NCBI RefSeq assembly: GCF_014193675.1
Contig: NZ_BLXZ01000003.1
Span: 558,001-622,000 of the forward strand
Direction of reading: 5' to 3'
DNA length: 64,000 bases
Source: Geomonas limicola
GTDB lineage: Bacteria > Desulfobacterota > Desulfuromonadia > Geobacterales > Geobacteraceae
A model generated the notes under the pieces. The model saw only the letters and a list, made by a program, of their open reading frames with translations, did no database searches and was not told the DNA's origin. The translations under genes and the position numbers were made by a program. This document shows, piece after piece, positions 42,952 through 52,995 of this stretch. Every line of letters begins with the position of its first letter. The first letter of the stretch is position 1.

Positions 42952-43473
42952 CTAGAAGTTGAAGATCAAGCCGATCGCGGCTGCTCCAAGTATCACGGCC
43001 ATGGGTGCCAGGGTCGTGAACTGGAGCACCGCGAACCCGGCGACAAGCAGGATGAAGTCCCGCGGCTGGGAGAGCGAGGTTTTCCCGAGGTTGAAGGCCG
43101 CCGCGAAGACGAGCCCCACCACCGCCGGGAGCACCCCGTCCAAAAGGTCCTTCATGGTGTCGATGCTCCGAAACCTCTCGTAGCGGCTGGAGAGAAAGAG
43201 CATGAGCGCGGTGCAGGGGAGAAAGATGCAGACCGTGGCGACGAGTGCGCCCGCAAAGCCGGCGCACTTGAACCCCGCGAAGGTGGCCAGCATGGCAAGC
43301 GGTCCCGGGGTAAGCTGGGAAAGCGCCACCCCGTCCAGGAATTCCCTCAGGGTCAGCCAGTGAAGTTCATCCACCATGATCCGGTGCAGCAGCGGGATCA
43401 GTACGTAGCCTCCCCCCACGAAGACCACCCCTATCTTGAGAAAGAGCCAGGCCAGTTTTAAAAGCGCCGTCAC
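42952..43473 (-). CDS. Chromate transporter subunit (C-terminal-half type)
   Basis: The start is GTG 43473, overlapping the preceding gene's stop by 4 bp (GTGA) and following GGAAGGAGG; an upstream start at 43518 would overlap more. The 173-residue protein has about six membrane segments and the CHR-family block FVGGGYVLIPLLHRIMVDEL with SQLTPGPLAMLATFAG. It corresponds to one half of full-length ChrA, and its partner is at 43470-44036. The pair is a split short-chain CHR transporter; the substrate may be chromate or another anion. Confidence 0.88.
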   Translation of the reverse strand: MTALLKLAWLFLKIGVVFVGGGYVLIPLLHRIMVDELHWLTLREFLDGVALSQLTPGPLAMLATFAGFKCAGFAGALVATVCIFLPCTALMLFLSSRYERFRSIDTMKDLLDGVLPAVVGLVFAAAFNLGKTSLSQPRDFILLVAGFAVLQFTTLAPMAVILGAAAIGLIFNF

Positions 43474-44036
43474 GAGCGCCTCCTTCCCGAGCGCCACCCC
43501 TTGAAGAGTCCCCAGCACCCCGCCGCCAAAAGCACACTCAAGGCCCCCAGGTGAAAAAACGCCGCGGCTGCGAAGGCCCCGAGCATCAGCAGCGCGTTTT
43601 CCAGGGTGCGTCCCCGGTGGCGCATCATGCCGATCCCGGCGACCAGGATGAGCGCGATGACCACGGGGTTGGAGCCCGCCAGGGCGGCGTTGAGCTGCGG
43701 CAGGTGGTGGAAGCGGAAGTACAAAAACCCGAGCAGGCTCACCAGCAGAAATGAAGGAGCGATGAAACAGGTGGCGGCGACGATCCCGCCCGGGACGCCG
43801 CGCAGGTAGTAGCCGACGAAGGTGGTGATGTTGAGGGAGAAGGGACCGAGGATCTGTCCGAAGGCGATGCCGTGCAGGAACTCGTCGTGCTCGATCCAGC
43901 GTTTTTCCTGTACGCAGCGACGCTCCACGAGGGCGACGATGGCCATGCCGCCGCCGAAACCGGTGGCCCCGATCAGGAAGAAGGTGGCGGCGAGTTCCGC
44001 GAGGGAAACCTTGGGCGTGACGGGTTCGGTGCTCAT
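43470..44036 (-). CDS. Chromate transporter subunit (N-terminal-half type)
   Basis: The start at ATG 44036 (MSTEPVTPKVSLAEL) gives 188 residues; the longer upstream frame to 44261 is unlikely. It contains FFLIGATGFGGGMAIVALVE and GQILGPFSLNITTFVGYYL, the CHR N-terminal signature, and about six membrane segments. The upstream gene of the coupled pair. Two-gene CHR transporters are common and functional as heterodimers. Confidence 0.88.
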   Translation of the reverse strand: MSTEPVTPKVSLAELAATFFLIGATGFGGGMAIVALVERRCVQEKRWIEHDEFLHGIAFGQILGPFSLNITTFVGYYLRGVPGGIVAATCFIAPSFLLVSLLGFLYFRFHHLPQLNAALAGSNPVVIALILVAGIGMMRHRGRTLENALLMLGAFAAAAFFHLGALSVLLAAGCWGLFKGWRSGRRRS

Positions 44037-44406
44037 GCCGGCTTTATACAGGAGGCGGGGGCCGGGAGCAAGGAGAAACGGCAAAGATTTCTGTTGCCCA
44101 AAGGGGGCAAAACCACTAAATATGAGGGGGCCTTGGAGCGCTGCGGGAAGCAGGGGCACCGGCTCATGACCTCGGCCAAATCCCCTCTGGTTCGCGCTTA
44201 GCATTAGGCTCATCGGGGGGATTGCCGGAAAGCTCGCCTCACCTGCCAGGTCGCTTGCCACATAAGCCGCTTCGTGAGGCCGCTACCTTGGCTGTTGAGT
44301 CTTTGGCTTAGCAGTTGCGCCTCTGGCTGGGCTGTTTTCAGCGTGGAAAGAACTTAGAACGTGGAACTTGGTATCTAGCCTTAAACCTGTTTTTCAGGAG
44401 AACGAT
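44037..44406. other. Intergenic region between divergent genes
   Basis: A GAACGTGGAACTTGG-like block (44346-44367) resembles decayed dispersed repeats seen elsewhere. No ORF with a site. Promoters for both neighbours presumably lie here. Confidence 0.4.
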
Positions 44407-46410
44407 ATGAGCGTCACCAAACGAAGCGTCTGCCCGTTCGACTGCCCCGACACCTGCGGCCTCCTGGTCGAGGTAGATAACGGCAAGGCCGTGAAGGTCG
44501 CCGGCGACCCGGAACACCCCTTCACACGCGGCACGCTCTGCCCCAAGATGCTGCACTACGAAAAAAGCGTGCACTCGCCTTCGAGGCTCACCCGCCCGCT
44601 CAAGCGCAGCGGCGCCAAGGGGAGCGGGGAGTTCACCCCGATCTCCTGGGACGAGGCTATCGCGGAGATCGCGGAGCGCTGGCGCGGCATCGCCGCGCGC
44701 TACGGTGCACAGGCCATCCTCCCCTACTCCTACGCCGGGACCATGGGGGTGGTGCAGCGCAACGCCGGGCACCCCTTCTTCCACCGGCTAGGCGCCTCCC
44801 GGCTGGACCGGACCATCTGCTCGCCCGCCAAGGGGGCCGGCTGGCAGGCGGTGATGGGTCGCACCCCGACGCCGCACCCGGACACGGCCGGCGCAAGCGA
44901 CCTCCTCATCCTGTGGGGGATCAACGCCGCCGCCACCAGCATCCACTTCCTGCACGCGGTGAAACAGGTGAAGAAAAACGGCGGCCGGGTGCTGCTCATC
45001 GACACCTACCGGACCCCTACCGCCTCGAGCGCCGATCAGACCTACCTGGTGCGCCCGGGGAGCGACGGCGCTCTGGCCCTCGGGATCATGCACATCCTCT
45101 CCCGCGAGAACCTGGTGGACCGCGCCTTCCTGGAACGGGAAGTCCAGGGGTATCCGGAACTCGAGCGCGAGGTGCTGCCGCGCCATACTCCCGAGGAGAC
45201 GGCGCGGCTCACCGGCCTGGAGATCGCCCAGATCGAGGAACTGGCGCTCAGCTTCGGCCGGGCCCGCGCCCCGTTCATCCGGCTGGGAAGCGGCCTGTCC
45301 CGCTACGGCAACGGCGCCATGACGGTGCGCACCATCTCCTGCCTGCCGGCAGTGGTGGGGGCCTGGGGGAAGCAAGGGGGGGGGATGTTCCCGGATACCT
45401 CGACCGGCGCCGCCTTCGCCCTGGCGGAGTTGACCCACGAGGATTTCCAGCGCGAGCCGACCCGGCTTATCAACATGAACCGGCTGGGACACGCCCTGAC
45501 CGAGCTTGACGACCCGCCGGTCATGAGCCTCTACGTCTACCACTCCAATCCGGCGGCGGTGACCCCGGACCAGAACGCGGTTCTCAGGGGGCTCTCCCGC
45601 GAAGACCTCTTCACCGTGGTGCACGAGCGCTTCCTGACCGACACGGCGCGCTACGCGGACCTGGTGCTGCCGGCCACCTCGTCCCTGGAGCACAGCGACA
45701 TCTACCGCGCCTACGGCACCTACTGCATCCAGCGCGCCCAGGCAGCGGTCCCCCCGGTGGGGGAGAGCCGCTCCAACTGGGAGGTGTTCTCCCAACTCGC
45801 CGCAGCGCTCGGCTTTAAGGAGCCGATCTTCAAGGAGACGGCAGACCAGGTGATCGACCGGCTCCTGGCACTCCCTTCACCGCTGCGCCAGGGGATCGAC
45901 GCGGCGGCGCTTGCCGAGGGGCGCGCGGTAGAGCTTACCGTGGACCGCAGCGGCGGCTGGCTCACCGACTCGGGGAAGATCGAGATACTTTCCCCGCAGC
46001 TCACCCACCCGCTCCCCGTCTACCTGCCAAGCCATGAAGAAGCGGGAAGGCTCCCCTTCCGGCTCATGACGGCGCCCAACCCCTATGCGCTGAACGCCAC
46101 CTTCTACGAGCAGGAGGAACTGCGCCGCAAGCAGGGGGGGATGCAGCTCAAGATGAACCCGGCGGACGCCCGGGCCCGCGCCCTTTCCCACGGCGACGCC
46201 GTGGTCGCCTGTAACGAACTGGGCGAGGTCGAGTTCCACCTCGAGGTTACCGACCAGGTCCCGTCGGGGGTGGTGGTCGCCGAGGGGGTCTGGTGGATCG
46301 AGTACGCGCCGGGGAAACGCTCGGTGAACGCGCTCACCTCCCAGCGCCTGACCGACGACGGCGGTGGGAGCACCTTTTACGACAACCGGGTCGAGGTGCG
46401 GCCCGCCTGA
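44407..46410 (+). CDS. Molybdopterin oxidoreductase with N-terminal 4Fe-4S cluster
   Basis: The start at ATG 44407 follows CAGGAGAACG. The 667-residue protein opens with SVCPFDCPDTCGLL and, about 30 residues on, TLCPKM, the four-Cys 4Fe-4S site of the DMSO reductase superfamily. Mo-bisMGD binding regions follow, and the C-terminal dinucleotide-binding domain is typical (NALTSQRLTDDGGGSTFYDN). No Tat signal precedes it, so it is probably cytoplasmic. Redox partner subunits are absent. Substrate not determinable: formate dehydrogenase-like and other oxidoreductases share this form. Confidence 0.88.
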   Translation: MSVTKRSVCPFDCPDTCGLLVEVDNGKAVKVAGDPEHPFTRGTLCPKMLHYEKSVHSPSRLTRPLKRSGAKGSGEFTPISWDEAIAEIAERWRGIAARYGAQAILPYSYAGTMGVVQRNAGHPFFHRLGASRLDRTICSPAKGAGWQAVMGRTPTPHPDTAGASDLLILWGINAAATSIHFLHAVKQVKKNGGRVLLIDTYRTPTASSADQTYLVRPGSDGALALGIMHILSRENLVDRAFLEREVQGYPELEREVLPRHTPEETARLTGLEIAQIEELALSFGRARAPFIRLGSGLSRYGNGAMTVRTISCLPAVVGAWGKQGGGMFPDTSTGAAFALAELTHEDFQREPTRLINMNRLGHALTELDDPPVMSLYVYHSNPAAVTPDQNAVLRGLSREDLFTVVHERFLTDTARYADLVLPATSSLEHSDIYRAYGTYCIQRAQAAVPPVGESRSNWEVFSQLAAALGFKEPIFKETADQVIDRLLALPSPLRQGIDAAALAEGRAVELTVDRSGGWLTDSGKIEILSPQLTHPLPVYLPSHEEAGRLPFRLMTAPNPYALNATFYEQEELRRKQGGMQLKMNPADARARALSHGDAVVACNELGEVEFHLEVTDQVPSGVVVAEGVWWIEYAPGKRSVNALTSQRLTDDGGGSTFYDNRVEVRPA

Positions 46411-46495
46411 CGCTGCCAGATTTAGCTCATGTTTTTGCTTGACAGGCCGAAGAGAGAGGAACCGATCGGTAATTTAAGCAAAGGCGAGGGCACTT

Positions 46496-47437
46496 ATGGA
46501 AGCCAATAACAAGATCCTTCTGGAAAGCGGCACCAACGAGCTTGAGATCGTGGAGTTCCGGATCGACGAGCGCGACAGCAAAGGGAACGTGATTCCTTGC
46601 TTCTTCGGCGTCAACGTGGCGAAGGTGCGGGAAATCATCCGGCTGCCGAACCTGCGCAAGGTGGTGAACGCCAACTCCGCCATCAGCGGCATGATCAAGC
46701 TGCGCGACCAGGTCATCACGCTCATCGACCTCTCGCAGGCTCTCAACAAGGATACCGACGGCATCGCCGCGGACCGGGTGATCGTCCTCGAGTTCAACCG
46801 GATCATCGTCGGGATCCTGGTGCACTCGGTTTCCCGGATCTACCGGATCTCCTGGGAGAACGTGGAGCCGCCGGTACGCGCCATCCACGACGCCAACATA
46901 ACCGGCGTGGTGAAGATGGAAGACCGGATCATCCTGATCCTCGACTTCGAGAAGATCATAGGCGAGCTCTCCTCCGCGGAGGCGCTGCACGCCCCGACCC
47001 AGGAGCTCATGCTGGCCCACTCCCCGGTGAACCGCGGCGAGAAGACCATCCTGGTCGCCGACGATTCGAATTTCATCCGCCACACCATCTGCGGCTCGCT
47101 GCGCGAGGCGGGTTACCAGGTGCTGGAAGCGGAAAACGGCGAGGAGGCCTGGGACAAGGTGAGCGCGCTGCTGACCCAGTGCCGGGACCAGGGAACCGGG
47201 ATCCAGAGCCTGCTCAACCTGATCATCACCGACATCGAGATGCCGCGCATGGACGGGCTGCACCTGACCTCCCTGGTGCGCAAGGAGTCGATGCTGGACC
47301 AGATCCCGGTGGTGATCTTCTCATCGCTGGCGAGCGAGGACAACAAGATGAAGTGGAAAAACCTCGGCGCGAGCGACATTCTGACGAAACCCGACCTCCC
47401 CAACCTGGTCGAGAAGGCGGATAACCTTGTCCTTTGA
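46496..47437 (+). CDS. cheV: Chemotaxis coupling protein CheV
   Basis: The 313-residue protein joins a CheW domain (about 10-165, with FGVNVAKVREIIRLPNLRKV and GMIKLRDQVITLIDL) to a receiver domain (about 180-313, TILVADDSNFIR, Asp in LIITDIEMPRMDG, TKPD). CheV couples receptors to CheA and can be phosphorylated. The ATG at 46496 follows GCGAGGGC. Its stop overlaps the glycosyltransferase start by 11 bp. No other che genes are near. Confidence 0.92.
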   Translation: MEANNKILLESGTNELEIVEFRIDERDSKGNVIPCFFGVNVAKVREIIRLPNLRKVVNANSAISGMIKLRDQVITLIDLSQALNKDTDGIAADRVIVLEFNRIIVGILVHSVSRIYRISWENVEPPVRAIHDANITGVVKMEDRIILILDFEKIIGELSSAEALHAPTQELMLAHSPVNRGEKTILVADDSNFIRHTICGSLREAGYQVLEAENGEEAWDKVSALLTQCRDQGTGIQSLLNLIITDIEMPRMDGLHLTSLVRKESMLDQIPVVIFSSLASEDNKMKWKNLGASDILTKPDLPNLVEKADNLVL

Positions 47438-48494
47438 GCAGCACCCTGAGCTTTCGGTGATCGTGCCGGTTCTCAACGAATCGGCCGCACTCCTCCCCTT
47501 CCTTACCGGCCTGGCCCGCCAGGAGCAGATCCGCTTCGAGGTGATCCTCTCGGACGGCGGGTCCCGGGACGGCAGCGTGGAGCTCGCCGAAAGCTTCAAG
47601 GAGCAGCTCCCTTTCCCGCTCAGCGTGCTTGCCGGCCCACGGGGCCGCGCCGGCCAGTTGAACCGCGGGGCCGCGCTGGCCCGGGCCCCGCAGCTACTCT
47701 TTCTGCACTGCGACTGCGAGCTCCCCGACCCCCTCGCGCTGCGTAACGCCCTGGACGCCCTCGCCAGGGAAGCAGCGCGCGGGGACCGGGTGGCCGGTCG
47801 TTTCCGACTCGAGTTCGACTTTCCCGGCCCCATCCCCCTCCCCTACCGCTACTATGGAGCCAAGGCAACCCTGGACCGCCCCGGATGCACCCACGGCGAC
47901 CAGGGTTTTCTCATGTCTGCGGCACTGTTTCGGGAGTGCGGCCCTTTCGACGAGACCCTCCCCATCATGGAGGACACCTTCCTGGCCGAGCGGCTGCGCC
48001 GTACCGGGCGCTGGCTGCTCTTCCCCGCCACCCTGAAAACCTCCCCGCGCCGCTTCCTGAGCGAGGGGCTGTTGCCCCGCCAGACCCTGAACGCCATGAT
48101 CAGCAACCTGGCGGCCATCGGGCGGCTGGATCTCATCGAGGAGCTCAAGGGGTGCTACCGGAGCCAGCACGCCGCGACCCGGCTGGAACTCGCCCCCTTT
48201 TACCACACCATACGGCTGTGGATCGACCGGCTCCCCCAGGAGGAGCGCCGGGAGTTCTGGCTGGCGACCGGGAATTTCGTGCGGCAAAGCGCCTGGCAGA
48301 TCCCGTTTTTCTGCGACGTGCTGCTCGCAAGCGCCCTGCCGGGAACCGGGGGGAGCTTCCTTAGGCTGCACGACCGCTTCCTGGCGCGCCTTCTGGACTG
48401 CCGGCTCGCCGACCGCCTGGCGGCCCGACTGGTGCGGATCTGGTTCTGGGCGGTCTGCCGAAACCTGGCGCGGCAGACGCAAAACGGCCGGTGA
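47427..48494 (+). CDS. Family 2 glycosyltransferase (TIGR04283-like)
   Basis: The likely start is TTG 47427, inside the cheV end. The 355-residue protein opens with LSVIVPVLNES, has SDGGSRDGS, the DxD-like HCDCELPD, and HGDQGFLMSAALF followed by FDETLPIMEDTFLAERLR, as in GT-A glycosyltransferases. The GDQ block and MEDTFLAERLRR fit the TIGR04283 branch, some of which occur in arsenosugar pathways; no such pathway is visible. There is no clear membrane segment. The 11-bp overlap with cheV suggests co-translation. Confidence 0.85.
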   Translation: MSFEQHPELSVIVPVLNESAALLPFLTGLARQEQIRFEVILSDGGSRDGSVELAESFKEQLPFPLSVLAGPRGRAGQLNRGAALARAPQLLFLHCDCELPDPLALRNALDALAREAARGDRVAGRFRLEFDFPGPIPLPYRYYGAKATLDRPGCTHGDQGFLMSAALFRECGPFDETLPIMEDTFLAERLRRTGRWLLFPATLKTSPRRFLSEGLLPRQTLNAMISNLAAIGRLDLIEELKGCYRSQHAATRLELAPFYHTIRLWIDRLPQEERREFWLATGNFVRQSAWQIPFFCDVLLASALPGTGGSFLRLHDRFLARLLDCRLADRLAARLVRIWFWAVCRNLARQTQNGR

Positions 48495-48615
48495 AACCGA
48501 ACGGGAACTCGGCGGCACCGGCCGTGACAATTTTAAGGATTTAAAGGACTAAGGACTTAAAGGACCTGAAGGGACGCCAGGGACCTAAAAAGGGCCGGGC
48601 GACTGGGCGATAACT

Positions 48616-49338
48616 TCAGTGACGCTCCCCGGTTTCTCTCATGATCTCGTCCACCACCACTTTCAGGGTCTCGCGCAACTCCTCGTCGAGATCCAGGAAC
48701 TCGAGGCCCACCCCCGGCGGCAACCCCGGGTTGACCCGGTTACCCTCCTCGTTGACCCAGGCGATGCGGGCGCGCAACTCGCGCAACACCAGCTTCGACT
48801 CGGGGAGGTAGAACGCCACCTTGATGAGCTGCTCGGCACGCAGCGGCTCGTGGCTCGCCAAAAAGACCCCGCCGTCGCTGATGTCCATCACGTTCCCCCC
48901 CACGGCACTCCCCCCCACCACGAACAGGGCCGGCAACTGGCAGGGAACCCGCACCTCCCGCCGGTCCACCGCATCGGTGTAGCGGCGCGCCTTCTCCAGG
49001 AACTCACGGCGGTCGATCGGCTTGGTGATGAAGTCGTCGCAACCGACCTGGGCCGCCCGCTCGCGGTCCCCCTCCCGCCCCGCAGTGGTCACCATGATGA
49101 CCGGAATGGTGCTCAAAAAGGGATCCGCCTTGAGCTGGCTACAGCACTCGCAACCATCCATGACCGGCATGTTCATGTCCATAAAGATCAGGTCAGGGGG
49201 ATCCTTGCGGACCATCTCCAGCGCCTGGGCACCGTTGAGCGCAATCAGCACCTCGACGTGCGAGAGCTTCAGGAAGCTCTTCTCCAACTCCAGCACCAGC
49301 TTCGTGTCGTCCACCAGCAGTATCTTAGGTTTGGCCAC
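48616..49338 (-). CDS. Response regulator with PilZ output
   Basis: The start is GTG 49338 (MAKPKILLVDD) with GGGAGCGGAGC upstream. The 240-residue protein has a receiver (about 1-118; VDDTK, Asp in LIFMDMNMPVMDG, Lys in FITKPID) and a PilZ domain (about 125-235; RREVRVPCQLPALF and the DISDGGVFL motif). It links a phosphorylation signal with c-di-GMP. The kinase is unknown. The 48495-48615 gap has only short AGGACT/TAAAGGAC repeats. Confidence 0.88.
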   Translation of the reverse strand: MAKPKILLVDDTKLVLELEKSFLKLSHVEVLIALNGAQALEMVRKDPPDLIFMDMNMPVMDGCECCSQLKADPFLSTIPVIMVTTAGREGDRERAAQVGCDDFITKPIDRREFLEKARRYTDAVDRREVRVPCQLPALFVVGGSAVGGNVMDISDGGVFLASHEPLRAEQLIKVAFYLPESKLVLRELRARIAWVNEEGNRVNPGLPPGVGLEFLDLDEELRETLKVVVDEIMRETGERH

Positions 49339-49473
49339 GCTCCGCTCCCTTTGCACAAAGTTGTTGCTGCATTAAATATCAATCGCCGCAGAGGTCATTA
49401 ATCTCTCAGGACGCAGGGTTTGTCAAGCCTGCAGGTGAACTCCGCTATCGGACCTGGACGGGGCGGGCCGCGA

Positions 49474-50343
49474 TCAGCAGATCACCCGCACGAATGCGCC
49501 GAGGGAGCGCAGGGTAAGCGGCGCAGCGCCGAAGTAGTCGCCGTCCAGCTGGACCGGCTTGTCCCCGGTGACCGCCAGCTCGTCGGCCGCAAAGCAGGTG
49601 ACCGCGCGCCCCAGGATCGGGCGTTTGCAACCGAGCTTCAGGGCGAGCTTCAGGTAATTGAGCGGGCCACCCTGGATGCAGAGGACCTGGAAACCGGGGC
49701 TGAAGAGGTCCGCCTCGGGGGCGAGCAGGAAGTCCCCACCGTAGCGCGCCGCGTTGCAGACGATGACCGAGTGGCAGATCACGCTGCGCCCCGCGCCGCT
49801 CACCTGCAGGGTGCCGCGCTCCCAGCCCGCCACGACGCGCAGTGCCGAGAGGAGGTAAGCCCCCTTCCCGAGAAGCCGCTTCTCGGCAAGGCGCACTCCG
49901 CGCACCACCTGGCCGTCCACCCCCACTCCGGCCATCAAGAGAAAGCGGCGTTTCACCCCGGCGCACTCAAGTTCCCCCACCGAGATCGGCCGCGCCACGC
50001 CGCGCCCGATCCGTTCCAGGGCGTCCTCAAGCGAGCGGATCTCAAGTTCCCGCGCCAGCACGTTTGCGGTCCCCAGCGGAAGCACCCCGAGGGTCGCCAC
50101 CCCGGGGACCAGGCCGTTCAAGACCCCGTTCAGGGTGCCGTCACCCCCCATCACCAGGATAAGCGGCGCAGCCTCCTCGGCGCAGATCCGCGCGGCGAAA
50201 CGGGCGGGGTCGTCGGCAGAGCCGGTTTCCAGCAATTCGGGGGCGAAACCACGTGCGCGCAGCGCGGCAAGGGCCTGATCGAGGGAGGCTTTGGAGAAGC
50301 TCCCGGAGGTGGGGTTCACGACGACATGGCAGCGTTGCGGCAT
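49474..50343 (-). CDS. Diacylglycerol/lipid kinase family protein (YegS/BmrU type)
   Basis: The 289-residue protein begins MPQRCHVVVNPTSG and has the catalytic-loop motif LVMGGDGTLNGVLNGL (about 62-77), LPLGTANVLARELE, and GVGVDGQVV. These are standard for the bacterial lipid kinase family that phosphorylates diacylglycerol-like lipids at the membrane. The start at 50343 has no strong site. It faces the same way as the lon-like and lipoate genes but with a 177-bp gap. Confidence 0.88.
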   Translation of the reverse strand: MPQRCHVVVNPTSGSFSKASLDQALAALRARGFAPELLETGSADDPARFAARICAEEAAPLILVMGGDGTLNGVLNGLVPGVATLGVLPLGTANVLARELEIRSLEDALERIGRGVARPISVGELECAGVKRRFLLMAGVGVDGQVVRGVRLAEKRLLGKGAYLLSALRVVAGWERGTLQVSGAGRSVICHSVIVCNAARYGGDFLLAPEADLFSPGFQVLCIQGGPLNYLKLALKLGCKRPILGRAVTCFAADELAVTGDKPVQLDGDYFGAAPLTLRSLGAFVRVIC

Positions 50344-50520
50344 CTGGGCATCCGGTCGGAAAGGGGCGCGCGAGGCGCCCCGGGCTGTGGTTCGGCAGGT
50401 TTCGAGGAGTGGAGTTTAAAACAGATGAGGAGTTTGGGAAAGCTCTTTTTGGCGGCCCGCGCTCCTGCGCGAGGCGCGGGTGGCGCGGGCCCCGGCGAGG
50501 GTGGTCGGCGGGGGTGGAGG

Positions 50521-52953
50521 TTACCCCTCCCCGCCCCTCCTGGCAGGTTCCTTCTCGTCTGGTTTGGCGAAGCTGCGCAGCCGCTCCACCATGCTCTTCA
50601 GCCGCTCGTTCACCAGGAAGTTCACGCTCCCCTCGGGATAGCTGCCGTCGGGGCCGGGTGCGCCGGCCGGCACCCCGGTCAGCACCTCGATCCCCTGGTC
50701 CACGGTCTCCGCGCTCCAGACGTGGAACTCGCCGGCCTGGATCGCCTGCACCACCTCGTCGCTCAGCATGAGGTTGCGCTCGTTCAATTTCGGGATCAGC
50801 ACCCCCTGGTCGCCGGTGAGCCCCTTCGCCTTGCAGACCGCGAAGAACCCCTCGACCTTGTAGTTCACCCCGCCGATGGGCTGGATCTGGCCGTGCTGGT
50901 TCACGCTGCCGGTGACGGCGATCCCCTGGCGCACCGGGAGCCCGGAGAGCGCCGAGAGGAGCCCGTAGAGCTCGGCCGAGGAGGCGCTGTCCCCCTCGAT
51001 CCCCTCGTAGGACTGCTCGAAGCAGAGCGAGGCCGAGAAGGAGAGCGGCTTATCCTGGGCGAACTTCCCCCCCAGGTAGCCGGTTAAAATCAGCACCCCC
51101 TTGTCGTGGATCGGCCCGGAGAGCTTCACCTCGCGCTCGATGTTCACCATCCCGGCGCGCCCCAGGGTGACCCGCACGGTGAGCCGCGAGGGGCGGCCAA
51201 AGGTGTAGTCGGCAAGCGTCATCACCGACAGGCCGTTGATCTGCCCGACCACGCTCCCCTCGGTGTCGCAGAGGATGGTGCCGTCGGTCAGGAACTCCTG
51301 CAGGCGCTGCTCGAGCCGGTTCGAGCGGTGCGCCTTCTCTTCGAGCGCCTTTTTCACCCAGGTGCGGTCCACCAGCTGGGCGCCGCCGTTGGTCGCCCAG
51401 TAGCTCGCCTCGCGCAACAGGTCCGAGAGCTCCATGAACTGCGCGGAGAGCCGCTCCTGGTCCTCGACCAGCCGCGCCGCGTGCTCGAGGACCGCCGCCA
51501 CGCCGCTGGGGTCGAAGTGCAAGAGCCCCTCCTTGCGACAGTGGCTCGCCACGAACAGGGCGTAGTCCTGCATGAGCTGCGGGGTCCTCTTGATGTTGGC
51601 GTCGAAATCGGCCTTCACCTTGAAGAACTTGCGGTAATCCGGCTCGAGGTAGAAGAGCAGGTAGTAGATCATGTACGAGCCGATCATGATGATCTTGGCG
51701 TGCAGCGGGATCGGTTCGGGCTTGAGCGACACCACGGTCATGAAGCGGTACTGCTCAAGGACGTCCTCGATGCGGATCTCGGAGTTGCGGATGGCGCGTT
51801 TCAGGGACTCCCAGGCAAAGGGGTTGATGAGCACCTCGCGGGCGTCCACGATGAGGTAGCCGCCATTGGCGCGATGCAGCGCCCCCGGCTTGATCAGGGT
51901 GAAGTTGGTGGTGGCCACGCCACCTACCTGCATGATGTTCTCGATGCGGCCGAACAGGTTGTTGTAGGTGGGATTGGTCTCGGAGACGATGGGGGCGCCG
52001 CGGTCGGGATCGTTCTCGACCAGGACGTTCACCTGGTAGCGCTCGAAGGTCGGCTCCTGCCTGGGGAGCTTGAGCCCCGGGATCTGCGGGGGAGGTGCCT
52101 GGGGCTTGAAGTCCTCGAGGTTCTCGAGGAGGTCCTCCTGCACACTCTCCAGGTAGGCGAGCACCTTCTGGAAACCGGCGTACTTCTCCTTGAGCGGGTT
52201 TAGGTGGTGCCCCACCGCGGAGAGCCCGAGCTCGCGGTCCAACTGGGCCAGGGCATCCCGGAGCGCCTTCTCGTTCTCGCGCACCTGGCGCAGCACGTCG
52301 TTCAGTTTCTCGGTAAGCTCGCGCCCCAGGTTGTCGATCCGCTCGCGCTCCTCGGGCTCCAGGGAATCGTACTCCTCCTGGGTGAAGTTGCGTCCCTCGC
52401 GCTGCGGGACGATGACCAGCCCCGAGACGGTGCGCTGCAGGGCGAACCCCTGCTCCACGGCCTCCTTCTCGAGATCGGCGAACATCTCGCCGTTTTTTTC
52501 CTGGAAGGTCTCGACGATGGCAACCCGGTTGGTCTCGTACTCCTTGCTCTCCAGGGCGGTCGGGATGTTCACCCTGACGTAGTCCAAGAGCTCGCGCAGG
52601 TCGGCGGCGAGCTCCGCCCCCTTTCCGGCCGGCAGAGAGAGGGCAAGCGGAGAGTCGGGGTTGATGAAGTTGTGCACGTAGCACCAGTCGCTGGGGGGAG
52701 ACTCCTCCCTCGCCTTGCGCTTGAGCAGGTTGCAGATGGTGGAGCTGCGGCCGGTGCCGGATTCGCCAGCCAGGAAGAGGTTGAACCCGTTGTTGGTCAT
52801 CCCCAGGCCGAACTCGATGGCGGCCAGCGCGCGCTCCTGGCCGATGCTCCCTTCGAGGTTGGTGAACTCTTCGGTGGAGGTGAAGCTGAACTGCCCGGGA
52901 TCGCATACCCAGCGCAGTCTCTCGACAGGAACCAGACGATCTGATGCAGACAT
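50521..52953 (-). CDS. ATP-dependent Lon-like protease (LonB/LonC-type)
   Basis: The start at 52953 follows AAGGAGGCCCGC. The 810-residue protein has an N-terminal ATPase-like region with Walker A GESGTGRSS (about 65-73) and a long inserted helical region. The C-terminal Lon protease domain has catalytic Ser in EGDSASSAE (near 655) and Lys in NYKVEGFF (near 697). It lacks the LON N-terminal substrate domain and differs from housekeeping Lon; it is the family annotated as Lon protease family protein. Cytoplasmic quality control is expected. The next gene, lipB, begins 42 bp upstream. Confidence 0.9.
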   Translation of the reverse strand: MSASDRLVPVERLRWVCDPGQFSFTSTEEFTNLEGSIGQERALAAIEFGLGMTNNGFNLFLAGESGTGRSSTICNLLKRKAREESPPSDWCYVHNFINPDSPLALSLPAGKGAELAADLRELLDYVRVNIPTALESKEYETNRVAIVETFQEKNGEMFADLEKEAVEQGFALQRTVSGLVIVPQREGRNFTQEEYDSLEPEERERIDNLGRELTEKLNDVLRQVRENEKALRDALAQLDRELGLSAVGHHLNPLKEKYAGFQKVLAYLESVQEDLLENLEDFKPQAPPPQIPGLKLPRQEPTFERYQVNVLVENDPDRGAPIVSETNPTYNNLFGRIENIMQVGGVATTNFTLIKPGALHRANGGYLIVDAREVLINPFAWESLKRAIRNSEIRIEDVLEQYRFMTVVSLKPEPIPLHAKIIMIGSYMIYYLLFYLEPDYRKFFKVKADFDANIKRTPQLMQDYALFVASHCRKEGLLHFDPSGVAAVLEHAARLVEDQERLSAQFMELSDLLREASYWATNGGAQLVDRTWVKKALEEKAHRSNRLEQRLQEFLTDGTILCDTEGSVVGQINGLSVMTLADYTFGRPSRLTVRVTLGRAGMVNIEREVKLSGPIHDKGVLILTGYLGGKFAQDKPLSFSASLCFEQSYEGIEGDSASSAELYGLLSALSGLPVRQGIAVTGSVNQHGQIQPIGGVNYKVEGFFAVCKAKGLTGDQGVLIPKLNERNLMLSDEVVQAIQAGEFHVWSAETVDQGIEVLTGVPAGAPGPDGSYPEGSVNFLVNERLKSMVERLRSFAKPDEKEPARRGGEG

Positions 52954-52995
52954 GCGGGCCTCCTTAGTGCAATCGGGGTGAGGTCGTGGCAAAGC